64,000 nt of DNA from Amanita rubescens (taxonomy: Eukaryota; Basidiomycota; Agaricomycetes; Agaricales; Amanitaceae): the NCBI GenBank assembly GCA_015039365.1, contig WION01000220.1, forward strand, positions 24,896 to 88,895, read 5' to 3'. Below are positions 1-10,836 of this stretch, piece after piece (position 1 is the first letter of the stretch; the number at the start of each line of letters is the position of its first letter). Both the position numbers and the translations under genes were made by a program. A model generated the notes under the pieces. It was not told where the DNA came from and made no database searches. It saw only the letters and a list, made by a program, of their open reading frames with translations.

Positions 1-509
1 CATCGGGCCCGTCGCTCTTCCCATAATGGGAACTATTTTACGTCGCGTTGAGGTCCAATCAAACACTGCTATCGAGAGGATGACGAGATATATATACAAT
101 CTATCAGAGGTGACTTGGACGCCGATGATCATCACCTCGGTGACTTGACTGGACGGGATCGACAAAGTACCAAAGTTGGAAACAATCTTACCGATCTTGG
201 AATTATAGGGCTTGTATTGTTGTCCGATGCTCCAAAATAGGTTTGGAACATCTCGATTTCCTTGGCGGTGCTGTTATTCACCGCTATAGCATGGTATATC
301 GGGGGATCAATTATTTCTTTCCTGTATTGGATACGGGAGGTGAAATTCATTCTTCCTCGATCGTTCACTGCAGCGAAATCACGACTGTAAGCTGCTATAA
401 TATGGTGTATCGAAAATTCGAATGCTGTAGCATGGCCAGGTTATAAAGCTCGCAAATTGGTAGCCGGAATGTTCAGAACACCAAGAGAAACCCCAGAACA
501 TCAAGAGAA
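1..509. other. No gene recognised
   Basis: I read both strands and found only short open frames without recognisable motifs or convincing splice structure. The right end may contain the promoter of the dsRNA-binding-fold gene that starts at 510. Confidence 0.4.
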
Positions 510-838
510 ATGAGCTCAACGTCGAACAGTAAGGCATCCCAACTCGTCTTCACAGACGACGAGCTAAACCATCGTTTACACAGCGTACCGTCGCATGCTT
601 CACGACTGGACCCGTAAGATGCACATGAAAACACCAGAATATGAGGACAAGTGGAACGGAAAGGAGTGGACGTCCACTGTCAAAAGTAAGTACACCAGCG
701 TAAATTAACTGCCTGCAGTGAATTGACCATGCACCAGTCGATGGCACTTCTGAAGGCGAAGGAACGGGCAATGATAAGAAGGCTGCTCAGGAGAATGCCG
801 CCAAAGCCGCGTTGCGAAGGCGTGGACTCGTCCAGTAG
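510..838 (+). CDS. Small dsRNA-binding-motif (DRBM) protein, 3 exons, 73 aa
   Basis: Three exons, 510-528, 584-685 and 738-838, join in frame through introns of 55 and 52 nt. The first begins GTAAGG and ends CACAG with a CTAAAC branch-like site; the second begins GTAAGT and ends ACCAG. The 73-residue product has the order of a double-stranded RNA-binding motif: helix (YRRMLHDWTRKM, residues 8-19), beta strands (EWTSTVKIDGTSEGEGTG, about 34-51), then the NDKKAAQENAAKAAL stretch (52-66) that in this fold contacts the phosphodiester backbone. The KK-x3-ENAAK-AAL signature is what identifies it. The protein is essentially one domain with no catalytic part, so a dsRNA-binding role is inferred from the fold only. 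It is convergent with the P450 gene to its right. Confidence 0.72.
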
Positions 839-1374
839 AGAATATGGCACCACCTTCGGTGTAATCCTCCGCTCCCCTAGCGACCTATAGCTTTAGTTTA
901 TGCACGAGATGTTATTTGAATATATTGATCTTATATCTGTTTATCATTGCTACTGAAGAGAACGTGAAACACATTTATTAATTATAAAATACAAACGGAA
1001 CGAGCGGCGTACATCTAAACAAAGATAGTATGCAAAAAACGTTCATGACACTAAATCATATGAGGCGGCGGTTCATCGGATAACCCTAGTGCCCAATCTG
1101 ATGAGAGCTGCAATTGCAAGTGCTCAGTCTCGGAGTTGGGAGCTTGAAGTCTTTCTAAGCTTTGTCCAAGTTCATTGAACAAACGATCAAGCTTTCCGCT
1201 CCGAGTAACATGTGTCCAACTGGACTGCATTCGTTTGCGTAATTCATGACGATCGACATTGCTAAAAAAACAGTTGTCATTGAGTGCATAACATCTAATC
1301 TATGTAATAAACATTGGTCGTCAAAATAATGTAAATAGGTTTGACCAATAGACGAGTAAATGCGAGATTCAAAG
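839..1374. other. Convergent intergenic region
   Basis: AT-rich stretch between the stop codons of the DRBM gene (+) and the P450 gene (-). It presumably holds both 3' UTRs and polyadenylation signals. No separate gene is seen. Confidence 0.4.
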
Positions 1375-3242
1375 TCAATCACGTCGCTTAATGCCAAGTC
1401 GGCAAGCGACCAGCTTCCTTAAAAATCCCTCCCATATTTCGACCTAAGCGTGACAGGTTAGGCACAAACTCCTCGATTTCTGGGGAACACTAACCTGTTC
1501 ATCAGGTCGCTCAAGAACAAAGCTATACCGGCGGAAAAGCGAAGCAGCGACAATGCGCATCTCCATCATGGCCAGATTGCGACCCACACAAGCCCTAAAT
1601 CAAACGGTCGGAAAAATGAACGCAGCTTAGCGAACAAGACCCTGCTCACCTTGGACCGACAGAAAAGGTGTTGAGCGTCTTCTGCATAGCACTCTGGTCA
1701 CGCTCGAACCACCGTTCGGGTCGGAAAACTTCGACATCTTCGCCCCAGACATTGACATCACGATGGATAGTGTAGCTGGGCACGCTAAGAATGGTACCTT
1801 CGACGAAGTGTTGACCTGACACTGTCAAGCCGCCCTTTGGAGCAACGCGGGGAAGGCCAATACCAGAGGTGGTGTGGACACGTAGAGCTTCGTTGACGCA
1901 AGCGTCTAGATAAGGAAGGAGTTTGACCTGATCAGCGGGTGCCACAACATCATCTTCCGCTCCAAGGTGGTCGTCCAATTCCTTTTGAAGTTTCGCCTGG
2001 ACGCGGGGATTGCTGGCAATGTGATAGATAATAGCGGTAATTGAGCTAGGACAGCGTGAGTATAGGTGCAGCATATTACTGTTTGAACTTACTTTGCACT
2101 GCTATCCGAGCCGGCAATTAGGAAAGTTTGAGCTTCAGCTGTGAGTTCTTCCGCGCCCAAAGGCTTGCCTTCGTCGTCGCGACCGTTCTGCAGTTTGCTG
2201 AGCAAATCGTTACGATCGGTGGGGTTTGCCAATCGTTTCGCAACAGCCATGATAGATATACCGGCCAAGTACCGAACACAGTCGGTTCCAAATCGGTATC
2301 CAGGAAGCTTGCTTACGATCTGTCTCCAAGAGGGAGGCAGCACACCTATACACATCGAAAAGTCACCACGGCCATTCAGGATCTCAACAGCGGGAATGCC
2401 GATGACGTCCGAATTTATTTCTTGTTTGCCGTAGGAATTCATAAGGGCTTGTTGGCTGCCATGGTGTTTTGGGGCCATGGCGACATCTTTACCGGATTCT
2501 AACATTCCGAATGGAGCTCCGAATGACAGGTCTCCGATGATGTCAAACGCCAGATAGTTCACCCCTACGACGGCTCTTGTATCAGTTATGTGAACCATGT
2601 GTCATGAAACCAGAGCTTACACGGCAAGACGTTCAGATAAAGTCGTCCGTCTCTACCTTCCCATCCACCTTCTCCATCGTTTCCGGACATGCCTTTGAGA
2701 GCGAGGTCGTGGAATTGATCCCATCGGTTGATGAGTTGAAGAACATGACGCTTGAGGTGGGGCTCAAACTCAAGAACATTCTTTTGGGAGAAAATGTGCG
2801 AAATAATCTTGCGTTTACGTGTATGCTCGGGGCGATCACGGGTGTTGAACACGCCGCGTCTAATAGAGACGAAAGCATCATAAAAGTCGGATTTTAAAGC
2901 ACCGTTTCCGTGACCGTAGATGGAGTTCAGGGCCTCCGGGTCGGCGACGGAGATGTGGTTGGGAGCAATGCGAACGATGGGGCCTGTTCCGCAACCAAGT
3001 TAGCGAGCTAGATACCATATCGAAAAGGGATACGCACCATATTTTTGGTGGGCTTTGTGGACGCTGTCAGAGCGGTGTCCCATCTTGCTAACATAACCCA
3101 ACCAGAGATGCGAGAACTTCGCGAAGAAGGGGCCCGGATGGCCTTTTACACCACAAGGATCTACGAGCCATGGAATAAAGTGGGCGAGGAGACCGATAGC
3201 GGGGATTGCGAGAGCTACAGTGTAGTAATTGATGGAAGACAT
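1375..3242 (-). CDS. Cytochrome P450, CYP53-like (benzoate 4-monooxygenase type)
   Basis: Six exons (3242-3038, 2983-2621, 2564-2093, 2045-1650, 1594-1495, 1443-1375) separated by introns of 54, 56, 47, 55 and 51 nt keep one frame of 534 residues, the usual length for the family. An N-terminal hydrophobic anchor (TVALAIPAIGLLAHFI) is followed by a proline-rich hinge (GHPGPF), the I-helix AGSDS, the ExxR motif as EALR, FRPERW, and the haem loop FSVGPRACVGRN with the cysteine ligand near residue 481. GVFNTRDRPEHTRKRKIISHIFS and LPWVNYLAFDIIGDLSFGAPFG-type segments are what I associate with CYP53 benzoate para-hydroxylases of fungi. Expected role: ER-bound, NADPH-reductase-dependent hydroxylation of benzoate or related aromatics. 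Substrate is inferred from family only. All core motifs are intact, so it is probably functional. Confidence 0.85.
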
Positions 3243-3840
3243 CTTGCAAGGAACTGAGGAGACATTGAGCAGCGAGATTTGCTGGTTTATGTACTGCGTT
3301 GCTGAGGCCAGTGGTCATAATGGACATTGTTGACAATGTTGATGTCACCATCGCAGCATCAGTAACCGTGACCGCAAATCTCCAAATGTGGCGGTGAATA
3401 AAACCATTTTCCGCACTTTCGCACTGTCGTTCTGACAGAATCTGACCGGAAATATGTGGTCTTCTCCCACAATCGGAAATACTGAGGTATGGCAACATGT
3501 TTGGCGGTGGCGCACATTACTCAGTGGACAGAACGAGGCCAAGATGAAATTGTCACGCCGTCACGAAATATCACGTCCTCATTTCCTTTCCAGGCATTCC
3601 TTTCCTTTTTGGCGGCAGCGCACATCCGAATTTCTCATCACTCATTCCAGCAAATAGAAGTTGCCTGGTGCGTAAAAGTACACCTATCTCAGCCATATGT
3701 TTAATACATATATCTGATTGGTCTTCCACGACAGAGTGCCTCATCCCAGATACTAGTGCATATGTCGTCGTCACTCCAGACGAGCTTGTGGAGTGAATTG
3801 CATGAATTTGCACACCTTAGTACGTTTTTTGCTCGTTTTA
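3243..3840. other. P450 upstream region, no gene recognised
   Basis: Contains the presumed promoter of the minus-strand P450 gene. Short open frames on both strands show no family motif. Confidence 0.35.
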
Positions 3841-4272
3841 GGTGTCGGTAACTTGACAAGTATCAACCCCCCTGCAGGCGATGCTAGCGTGAGTAACCAT
3901 TAGACTTTTTCATCCTTCTTTACAGTGCCACCCGTCACCAGGGACAGGTACGTTGTTTTGGGCTTTGTCAGTGGTGACCTGATCACGTCCGCTCCTCTCG
4001 TCTCCTCATGCATATGATCACTGTCCATATAAGATGGCTTGATCCCCACGGGGCCACCGGTAATGGTAAGCAAATTCCGTTACCGATAAAGATCTGCACC
4101 TCGGTTTTCTATTTCTATCTGTCCCTTGTCACCCTGTATCTTGCTTAATAACCTCTCGCTTACGCCCCAATAGGCAACCCGATCGGTGGATTAGCCTTTC
4201 CCAGTGCGTTTGGTCAACTCGAACAAACGCATGAGCGCCAGATAGTAGGCACCGTTTCATTACCACTATCAT
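3841..4272 (+). pseudogene. Fragments of a macrofage-activating-glycoprotein-like gene
   Basis: Exon-like islands in consistent order: 3841-3888 (VGNLTSINPPAGDAS) ending at GTGAGT, 3926-3947 after TTTACAG, 4041-4065 (DPHGATGN plus one base) ending at GTAAGC, and from 4174 after CAATAG (GNPIGGLAFPSAFGQLEQTHERQ split over the junction). The DPHGATGNGNPIGGLAFPSAFGQLEQTHE signature, spread across two exons, resembles secreted basidiomycete proteins usually named macrofage activating glycoprotein. That name is from memory of the family, not from a search. No start codon, signal peptide or remaining body of the protein is visible, and the frame soon closes. I read this as a decayed remnant of a secreted protein gene. 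Confidence 0.5.
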
Positions 4273-4685
4273 CGCGAACGCAAGCTTAACAAGTGCTCTG
4301 CAGAACTTTGTATCGGAGTCTCCCTTTCATGTATGGCGGCCTTGGAAACACCGCAAGTTCTTCCGCTGCGCAACTGAGTAGGGTAATGATCGATTACTGG
4401 TTCTCATTGCGACATCTTTGAACCCGAATGATGGTCATAGGGTTTCACGTTCGTCCACCCTCGCAGCTCGTGGTTCGCTATGGCATGACCATTGTAAATT
4501 ATTTATCCTTTTTTATATTATTAAGATTACGTCAATACAGCTGCACCGTTGGTTTTTGGGGCTTTATGACTTCCTCTTCATCTTCATCGTCGACCCCCTG
4601 AATTGACTCGTCTGATTCACTTTGAATTCGAAAGTGGGAATAGGGTGAGATCTGTTCCAAGAACGCCTACCTGTGCGGTCTTTTT
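4273..4685. other. No complete gene; possible alternative 3' exon of the MRE11-like gene
   Basis: On the minus strand, about 4620-4530, an acidic open frame (ESDESIQGVDDEDEEEVIKPQKPT) lies just downstream of the MRE11-like stop at 4686. It could be a last exon if a non-consensus GTCTGT donor were used. Acidic tails are common at MRE11 C-termini, so this is plausible but unsupported. Confidence 0.3.
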
Positions 4686-5505
4686 TCACAGACCTTTCGC
4701 AGGTGCTTTCCGGGTGGGTACCTTCGCAGCGGCCTTTGTGGCTGTCTTCCTTCCGATCCCAAAGCCTCGAAATGTGGAACCGTCGCTGGAATCGTCGACA
4801 ACTTCGATGTCCATCATCGAGTCGTCCGACTGACAAGCAGCTTCATCATCTTTGTTCCGAACCTTTCCCTGATGGAGCGTCAGTCCAAAAGGTTCCGAAT
4901 TGAATGATGTTATCACCTTATCCCCAGTCGACTTTTCCTTTGCCCTCTCTACGTAGTCTTTCTCGTGTTGCTCTTTCGCTTGCAAAAGCTGTCACAGTTA
5001 TGCATCGTACATATCGGCTTGAAAGTATACTATACCATGTCATTCAAACTGTGTTCATCGACGTCACCTTCTATTGTCTTTCCCCTGACGTCTTCCATAA
5101 GATAATCAAGCGCTTTCGTAACGTGCCTGTACAAAATTAAGCGCGTGGTAGTCCCGGGCGGTCATTAGACTGCCTCACGTTTCAATTGCATGCGTGTCGT
5201 CTTTGTCGACGAACATTTGAATCGCGTCAGATATTCCACGCTCACCCAAGATCTGCAGTTCTTGAGTGGAAATGTATTCCTTTAAAAGGTCAATGGGTTG
5301 ACGTTGAGGTTTAGCTTTCCGGTCATCGAGGGTTTCGGGTTCAGACCCTTGTGAACGCGACATATAGACATCATTCATCTGTGAGAACTCAGGACGTCAT
5401 CCCGAGGATATAGAGGACGTCACTAACGTTGAAACTTGATTGGTTCGATAACGATCTTTCGATAGCGTCGGACATAACAGTGTCATCGTCATTCTGACCT
5501 GCCAT
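4686..5505 (-). CDS. MRE11 C-terminal-region-like protein without nuclease domain
   Basis: Exons 5505-5428, 5378-5179, 5126-5036 and 4988-4686 join through introns of 49, 52 and 47 nt to a 223-residue product. Residues about 45-90 (IDLLKEYISTQELQILGERG, then ISDAIQMFVDKDDTHAIETHV) resemble the fungal MRE11 segment that follows the phosphoesterase and capping domains. After it come a charged helix (AKEQHEKDYVERAKEKS), an acidic patch (SDDSMMDIEVVDDSSDGS) and a basic tail (GRKTATKAAAKVPTRKAPAKG), the usual order at the MRE11 C-terminus. The Mn-binding histidines and aspartates of the nuclease core are absent, and I found no upstream exons encoding them. MRE11 itself acts in double-strand-break resection with RAD50. 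This copy is either a partial duplication, a 5'-truncated gene or a gene with unrecognised upstream exons. Confidence 0.55.
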
Positions 5506-6105
5506 CCGTACTGTCACTTTTCGGAGCTAGAAGGAATGATGAAGACGAACTGAGAATCGAGGAATATGCAGGAAGGTCATCCTGCGCAAAGGCTCCCTTT
5601 TCAGACTATGACTTTGGATGAGAAACTTCATATTACCGACGCTTTTGAGTCTAATTCCATGCTTTTAGAGTGTAGGATAGATTAAAATGTTTGTTTAAGC
5701 AGGCAGGCATTGGGGCAGACTCACTCCACGAGCACTGCGTTCCCTATATTACGTATAAATGGCTTTATAAGGAATGATATAAGGAAAAGGTTCCGTTACC
5801 ATGCTGACCAACCACCGCCTTATACGCTTGCTTTACGTTCTCTAATAAGCCGTAAACGTTAGGGCTGACAGGGTCTGCCATAAAATCCTGCAGCAGAGTC
5901 AGGTTTGCTGCTCGTTTCCCAGAGAGCAGGTGCCTACGTGTGGTAAATGATCACACCATACGCTATCATGAACGAGGGCAACGGTGGCTTCTGGTTTCTA
6001 TTTAGATTAGCGCTAAATTCCGATACTTGAATCGTGAGTCAAATCTTACCAGGTGCAAAAGCATCGCATTAATCAGATCAGATGGATGAAGCTGGTGTAA
6101 CGTGT
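5506..6105. other. No gene recognised
   Basis: About 600 bp between the MRE11-like start (5505, minus) and the stop of the next minus-strand gene (6106). No coding frame with family motifs or paired splice sites was found. In particular no MRE11 nuclease exons are seen here. Confidence 0.4.
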
Positions 6106-7887
6106 TCAACAAAGTAAAGGAACTCGGGGCTGAATGATGCGCACGGGAACGGCTTCTCGGAAGTTGTCCTCTAGTATGACTTGTCCAAGAGACAACGGGT
6201 GATTGTTGGATGTTTCGACTACCTTCCTTGGGATGGCTTGAGGCATGGGCATGTGTATGAGCTGGTTTGCGTCAAGTCTCGCATTGTGAGGTGAGTTATG
6301 ACTGTCGCTCGTGCTTTGATGTAAATTGGCTTGGCTAGTACCCGACATATCGTGAGTTTGAAAATGGGTGGTTCTCGTTGGGAAAGGCGCGGAGGAAGAC
6401 TCTCCATCACGAGTTGTTACACCGATGCTGCTCTTTAGCTTATCCCATACGTCGGGTCGAAGCATTATTTTAAAACCGCGCAGGAAGACACATTGATTTG
6501 GTTCATCATCATCGGAGAGGACTATATCCTTTGATTTCGGCCCTACTCTTGCCTCCACCTTGCCCCGGCGGCCCCATTGACACGATCCTTCATTGAAAAT
6601 AACGCGCAAGTCATCGCTGGCGGTCGTGCGCCCATAGAAGACCGCAATGCCCCAGCTCTTGGACTTGATGCACTCCGTAACGAAATAAAGGGATCCGTTG
6701 GAGACGTCCCTGCCTTCTTTCAATACATACTCGTACCAACTTGCGGCGTGGCGAGCTGCATGCGTCTCGAAATGAAGGGTATTCACTGCTTCATAGAGAG
6801 TGGCACCTGTGGGCAGAGCAAGAACGGCTCCTTCTGAAGCTGAACATTGAAATGTATGCCTAGAAATGTTCTGGTAAACGGCCTTCACACAATTGGATTG
6901 GTCATACTTACGATTCTGAATCACAAACTTCGTTCACATGGTCGCTGGGAAGACATTCACCGTGATCGAACTGATCGTTAACTCTGACAACCGCCTTGAG
7001 CAACTCGAAGCCATCAGGAAGCGCGGCCGGATGAACACCTGCGTCTGATTTGCAAGCATTGAATAGAAAGTCGAAGGCGCCATTTGGAGTTATCATGCCA
7101 ACATCTCCTATACGTATTCCTTTCTTCCGGTATGCAGCCGGAAGACCTCTGTATGGCGTCGGCATGTAGAGTGGGTAACCCGCCCCATGCGTCATCATCT
7201 CGAGAGAGTATATGTGAGTTCTGGCACGAGAAGCGCATGGATATGCTTTCTGAACGGTATGTCAAGAAACGACGAAGAGAAGGGCTATGAATAGCTTTCT
7301 CACAGGCCTATTTATAAGAATGTCGGGGTCCGCGTAATCAGCGGTTGCTTCCGGGTCGAACGCATTGTCGAGCTAAAACACCTTATTATTCTAAAAGTAA
7401 AATCGCGAAAGGGTGCAACATACATCAGGAGATGATGTGGAAAGGTCATTATTCTTCTCTAGGGTTCATTATCAAATACATCAAAGCAATAGATGAGAGG
7501 GTACGAACTCAGTGATTGAAGTGTAATCGGCGGCTCTTCATTTCTAGGCCTGGCATCGTCCTGGGCGACAGGTATTTCGGGCCCGCGACTCTGCTCATCG
7601 GCCTCTGATGACACATTCAACCAGTATGTCAATAAATGTAGTATCCGATAATGGATACCGTCAAACGGACCTTGGAAATGCCCCAAGTTGTCAACACCCG
7701 ATAGGCTCGTTATGACTACAACGCCGGCGTTGATGTGGTTCTCGGAGATGTTCAACCTGGCATTGTCGCCCATATCGTACATCCCGCAGTTGTTAATGAG
7801 GAAATCCTTGGCTTTTTGCAACCAATTGCGGCGCGTTTGGATCACGCTGGAGTCTGCAGAAGGCTTCACGTCGCCGTTGTTGGGCAT
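6106..7887 (-). CDS. Agaricomycete-specific hypothetical protein (GYPLY/IGDVG family), 5 exons
   Basis: Exons 7887-7509, 7458-7424, 7372-7304, 7249-6912 and 6859-6106 (introns 50, 51, 54 and 52 nt) give 524 residues in one frame. The central block ARTHIYSLEMM-THGAGYPLYMPTP, then PAAYRKKGIRIGDVGMITPNGAFDFLFN, and the later GAVLALPTGATLYEAVN and HAASWYEYVLKEGRDVSNGSLYFVT segments match a large family repeated in Agaricomycete genomes and usually annotated as hypothetical. No signal peptide, membrane segment or catalytic motif is obvious. The C-terminal 120 residues are low complexity. The first exon (RRNWLQKAKDFLINNCG and IHYRILHLLTYWL) is joined through a weaker GTTCGT donor, so it could instead belong to another gene. 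The function is unknown. Confidence 0.6.
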
Positions 7888-8225
7888 GGAGAACTTGTGG
7901 ATGGGTAATGATAACGAATCCCTTAGCTTGAGTGCAACGTGGTAAGAGGTTTTCCGGAATTGGCACGAGCGGCTAGCCTATTAATCTCAGGCTGGCACTG
8001 CCTTACGGTTTTCGTCGTTCGTCAACATGTGATGCGGTTGAAGCTGAGGCACTAGTTGATGTTCTGCTGAGCCAATCGGTTCTTCGGGCAATAGGCAGTA
8101 GTAGAAGCACCCAATCGATGGACATGTCTTCGTTTCTCGGTACCAGGCGAATACTGGTCAAAACGTGGCTGCATTGAAACTGAGCGGGCCGACCAGCCGT
8201 TATTTGGTCTAGTCAATAATAACTA
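7888..8225. other. No gene recognised
   Basis: Intergenic region upstream of the minus-strand family gene, likely holding its promoter. No motif-bearing frame was seen. Confidence 0.35.
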
Positions 8226-8529
8226 ATGTCAAATACGCGCAAAGAGTCCGGCCCGGTTCGAAGCCACGGCGATTTCGCGTCGCGCGTCGGATTTAACGCT
8301 TATCCCAACATGAGACGCAAATCGCTCAACTACATTGCTATTGACGTCTGGCAGGCTTTCGAGATTAAATCTCAGGTCCCTATCTATCCACTACGTCAAC
8401 GAAATCAAGAAGGAATATACCCATCGACACCCTGGCAGCTCTACCGAATGCATCGGAACCGTCCGTGGAGTTTTAGTGGAACATTGCATGCGGAAGCTAC
8501 GAGAGGATTGGCGGAGTAGAATCGCCTGA
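8226..8529 (+). CDS. Possible small hypothetical gene
   Basis: Two overlapping plus frames are open here: 8226-8519 from an ATG, and 8335-8529. The second gives a plausible helical, charged protein (IHYVNEIKKEYTHRHPG, VRGVLVEHCMRKLREDW). I could not find a splice pattern that joins them and recognise no family. It may be a remnant or a short real gene. Confidence 0.22.
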
Positions 8530-8769
8530 GATTAGCAATGCGCCGAGAACACTGGCGAAATATGATGGGTAGATGTAGATATGTCATAGTGTTGCCACAT
8601 GGGTGCCCAAATGACGTTCTGTCCTTTCTAATACATATTAGTCTTTTTTATGTTTACCTGACGACCCGAACAATTTCCCTCTGCAGAAAAGTGAAGAAAT
8701 AAACGAGATAAGAGTAAAAAAGTATCCAAGTGCCTATGATTGTTGCAGGGTGATTATGAAAAACCTTAT

Positions 8770-9195
8770 TTAAACTTCGGGCACACCGTGGTAGTATTGT
8801 CCGACTTGACCCCAAAACGGTTCTGTGGTGGAAAACATTTTGCTCATCAACGTGGCCTCTGAGTCGGTTCTAACCCTCGGAACAGTAGTCGTAGTAGGTA
8901 TGTCATCAGGATCCTACGACGTTTGTATCAGCACGCCAGCTCGAATGGCAATAAGAACCGGACCACACACATAGGGGTTTTGAGGGGCAGGCTGAGACTC
9001 CGATTGCGTAGGCGCGGTAGGAGATGAAGGCGAGGAAAGTATCGTGAGTTCGCTTGTCTGTGGAGACTTTTGAGTGACGGGATGGGAAGACTTGTGGCTT
9101 GTATAGAACCAGACAAAAAATGTTGCGATGGTTGTTCCCAGAGCAACACCTCCGATCACGACGCCTGCGATCGCGCCGGCATCGGTTTTAAATGA
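8770..9195 (-). CDS. 5'-truncated single-pass membrane protein gene
   Basis: Two exons, about 9195-8971 and 8913-8770, join through a 57-nt intron (GTGTGT..GTCGTAG) in phase 0. The visible protein starts with a glycine-rich transmembrane helix (GAIAGVVIGGVALGTTIATFF, read across residues), then HKSSHPVTQKS, a Ser/Pro/Thr-rich juxtamembrane stretch and a tail ending GQVGQYYHGVPEV. Glycine-zipper helices followed by a short Pro/Ser-rich tail are typical of the cytoplasmic half of fungal single-pass surface or sensor-like proteins. The ectodomain is missing: the frame ends about 20 bp from the left edge of the foldback-like element. It therefore looks broken by that insertion or an associated rearrangement. 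Confidence 0.5.
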
Positions 9196-9211
9196 CTGAG
9201 AACACCATTTT

Positions 9212-10570
9212 CAGCCCATAATCTTAAGACTATGCCTTGTTTTCATGGCACAGTTGTCTTAGACTTTCCCCTTGGGTTTTTGCATAGCTATTAGTCTAAG
9301 CCTACAGTAGTCCAACTCGCATGATAGTCTTAGCCTATTACATTGATAATGATTAGGTGATAGACTGTCTTGGCCACAAAGTGATGTAAGTCTACCAGCA
9401 AAATCAAAGACGACCAACTTTCGCATCCACGTTTACGGTAGCGAGCCTAGTATAAAAGATGTGATTAGCCCATTCAGGGTTCTGGCGCAATGACGTACCA
9501 CCCGGCCGTGCACGGGGTTTCGTTAGCCTCACCGGGTATGGAATAGGCTCAGTACGCACTTGAGTGGGTGGCGGGGGGTGTGGTTCAGACCCTAGAGCTT
9601 TTTTGGGCTGTTTGGGGTGCGCGGAGCTTTGTTAACCTCGCTGGGCATGGAATGGACATGGTGCATACCTGGGTGGGCAGCGGTGGGGGGTTTCGGGGCG
9701 CATTGGGTCACACACGAGGCACTGTTTGCGCGGGACTTTGTTAGCCTCGGTGGGTATTGGGATGGATGCGGTACGCACCTGGGCAGCGGGGGAGCGGTTT
9801 GGGTGGCAGCCTCTTGGGTGCGGGCGTAGGATGATACATTCCTGGGTGAGCGGCGGGATGGGAGCGAGAAGGTGGTGGTGGCAGACTGAGAGAAACGCGA
9901 AGCACAAAGGACAACTGATTGGTGTCACATGTCACATATCACACTTGCGATAGTTCTCTGACTCCGAGTCCACACCTGAACATCGCATCAAACGAAGCCC
10001 CGCGCGCCTCATACTCTCCTACCGCCCTTCAACAAAGCCCAAAACAGCCCACTGCAATGATCCAGGTGCATACAGCACCCACCCCTTCCCTGCTGCGATG
10101 CTAACAAAGTCCTGCGCACCCCAAACAGGCCACTGCCACGAACAAAGCCTCAAGCTGCTCCCACTGCTGTCCAGGTGCGTACCACGTCTATCACAGGCCC
10201 AGTGAGGCTAACAAAGATTCGCACACCCCAAACAGCCCACTGTGTGTGATCAAACGCATGCTGAAACCGCCCACCACTGCCCACCGCTGCCCACCAAGCC
10301 TCGTGTACCCTAAAACCTTGCACTCCCGGAAGCCCCACACCACCCACCAACCCTTCTGTGTACATCACCCATCCGGCCTGCTGTAATCAACTGTACCTTA
10401 CACATAGCCCAAGACTGTAAATAAATATATTATAAGTATAGTAGGCTAAGACTACCAGCTATATACTATTCACGTAGCCAAAAACATAGGCTAAGTCTGA
10501 TATCGGAATACGGGGCTAATCTTAGATCATTGTTCCGTAAATTTACGGGTGGTCTTGAGACTACCAACTG
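9212..10570. mobile_element. Foldback-like non-autonomous DNA element, about 1.36 kb
   Basis: The ends carry repeated AGTCTTAGCC-type words, direct on the left (9211-9370) and inverted on the right (10430-10560). The outer 25 bp are imperfect inverted repeats of the form CAG....TA.TCT.AAGAC. The left half is G-rich and the right half C-rich because about 100-bp modules containing TTTGTTAGCCTC and TACGCACCTGGG occur about three times on the left (near 9526, 9626 and 9737) and in reverse orientation on the right (near 10067-10109 and 10170-10210). The whole is thus a long imperfect palindrome with internal tandem repeats. There is no coding capacity. Borders are approximate and I could not find a clear target duplication. 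It separates two truncated membrane-protein-type gene ends. Confidence 0.55.
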
Positions 10571-10583
10571 ATATCACCGCTGA

Positions 10584-10836
10584 GAAGAGGAGTTCACTGT
10601 CGATAATGTTGACGTTGGGGTAGTCGGCGATGATATTGGTGTTGATACCGAGGGCGGAGCCGATGACGTTGACTTTGATGATGTGCGTGCTGATGTTGAT
10701 GGTAAGGAACGGAGCGTGACATGGACGCTATGCGGGAGCAGATACGATCAACACCCAAATTGAGCAGTTGCAAATGCAGCTCTCGTCTGATTGGGCTCAA
10801 GGGCTGTCTGATGAGCCGCCACCCGCGTATTATTGA
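10584..10836 (+). pseudogene. 3' end of a membrane-protein-type gene, 5' part missing
   Basis: An open frame starts 14 bp after the foldback-like element. It encodes an acidic stretch (VGDDIGVDTEGGADDVDFDD), an apparent short intron 10702-10741 (GTAAGG..GCAG, only 40 nt) and then a coiled-coil-like tail NTQIEQLQMQLSSDW ending DEPPPAYY. A heptad helix followed by a PPPAY terminus is what I see at the cytoplasmic ends of many fungal single-pass membrane proteins. No start codon or transmembrane helix remains. It is on the opposite strand to the truncated gene left of the element, so the two are not halves of one gene. Confidence 0.4.

Noticed and set aside
2128..2502. Plus-strand frames inside the P450 locus
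   Set aside because: They overlap P450 exon 3 on the other strand and have no motif or splice support.
9617..9953. Trp/Gly-rich frames in the G-rich arm
   Set aside because: They arise from the tandem modules of the foldback-like element, differ between modules and lack starts or conservation.
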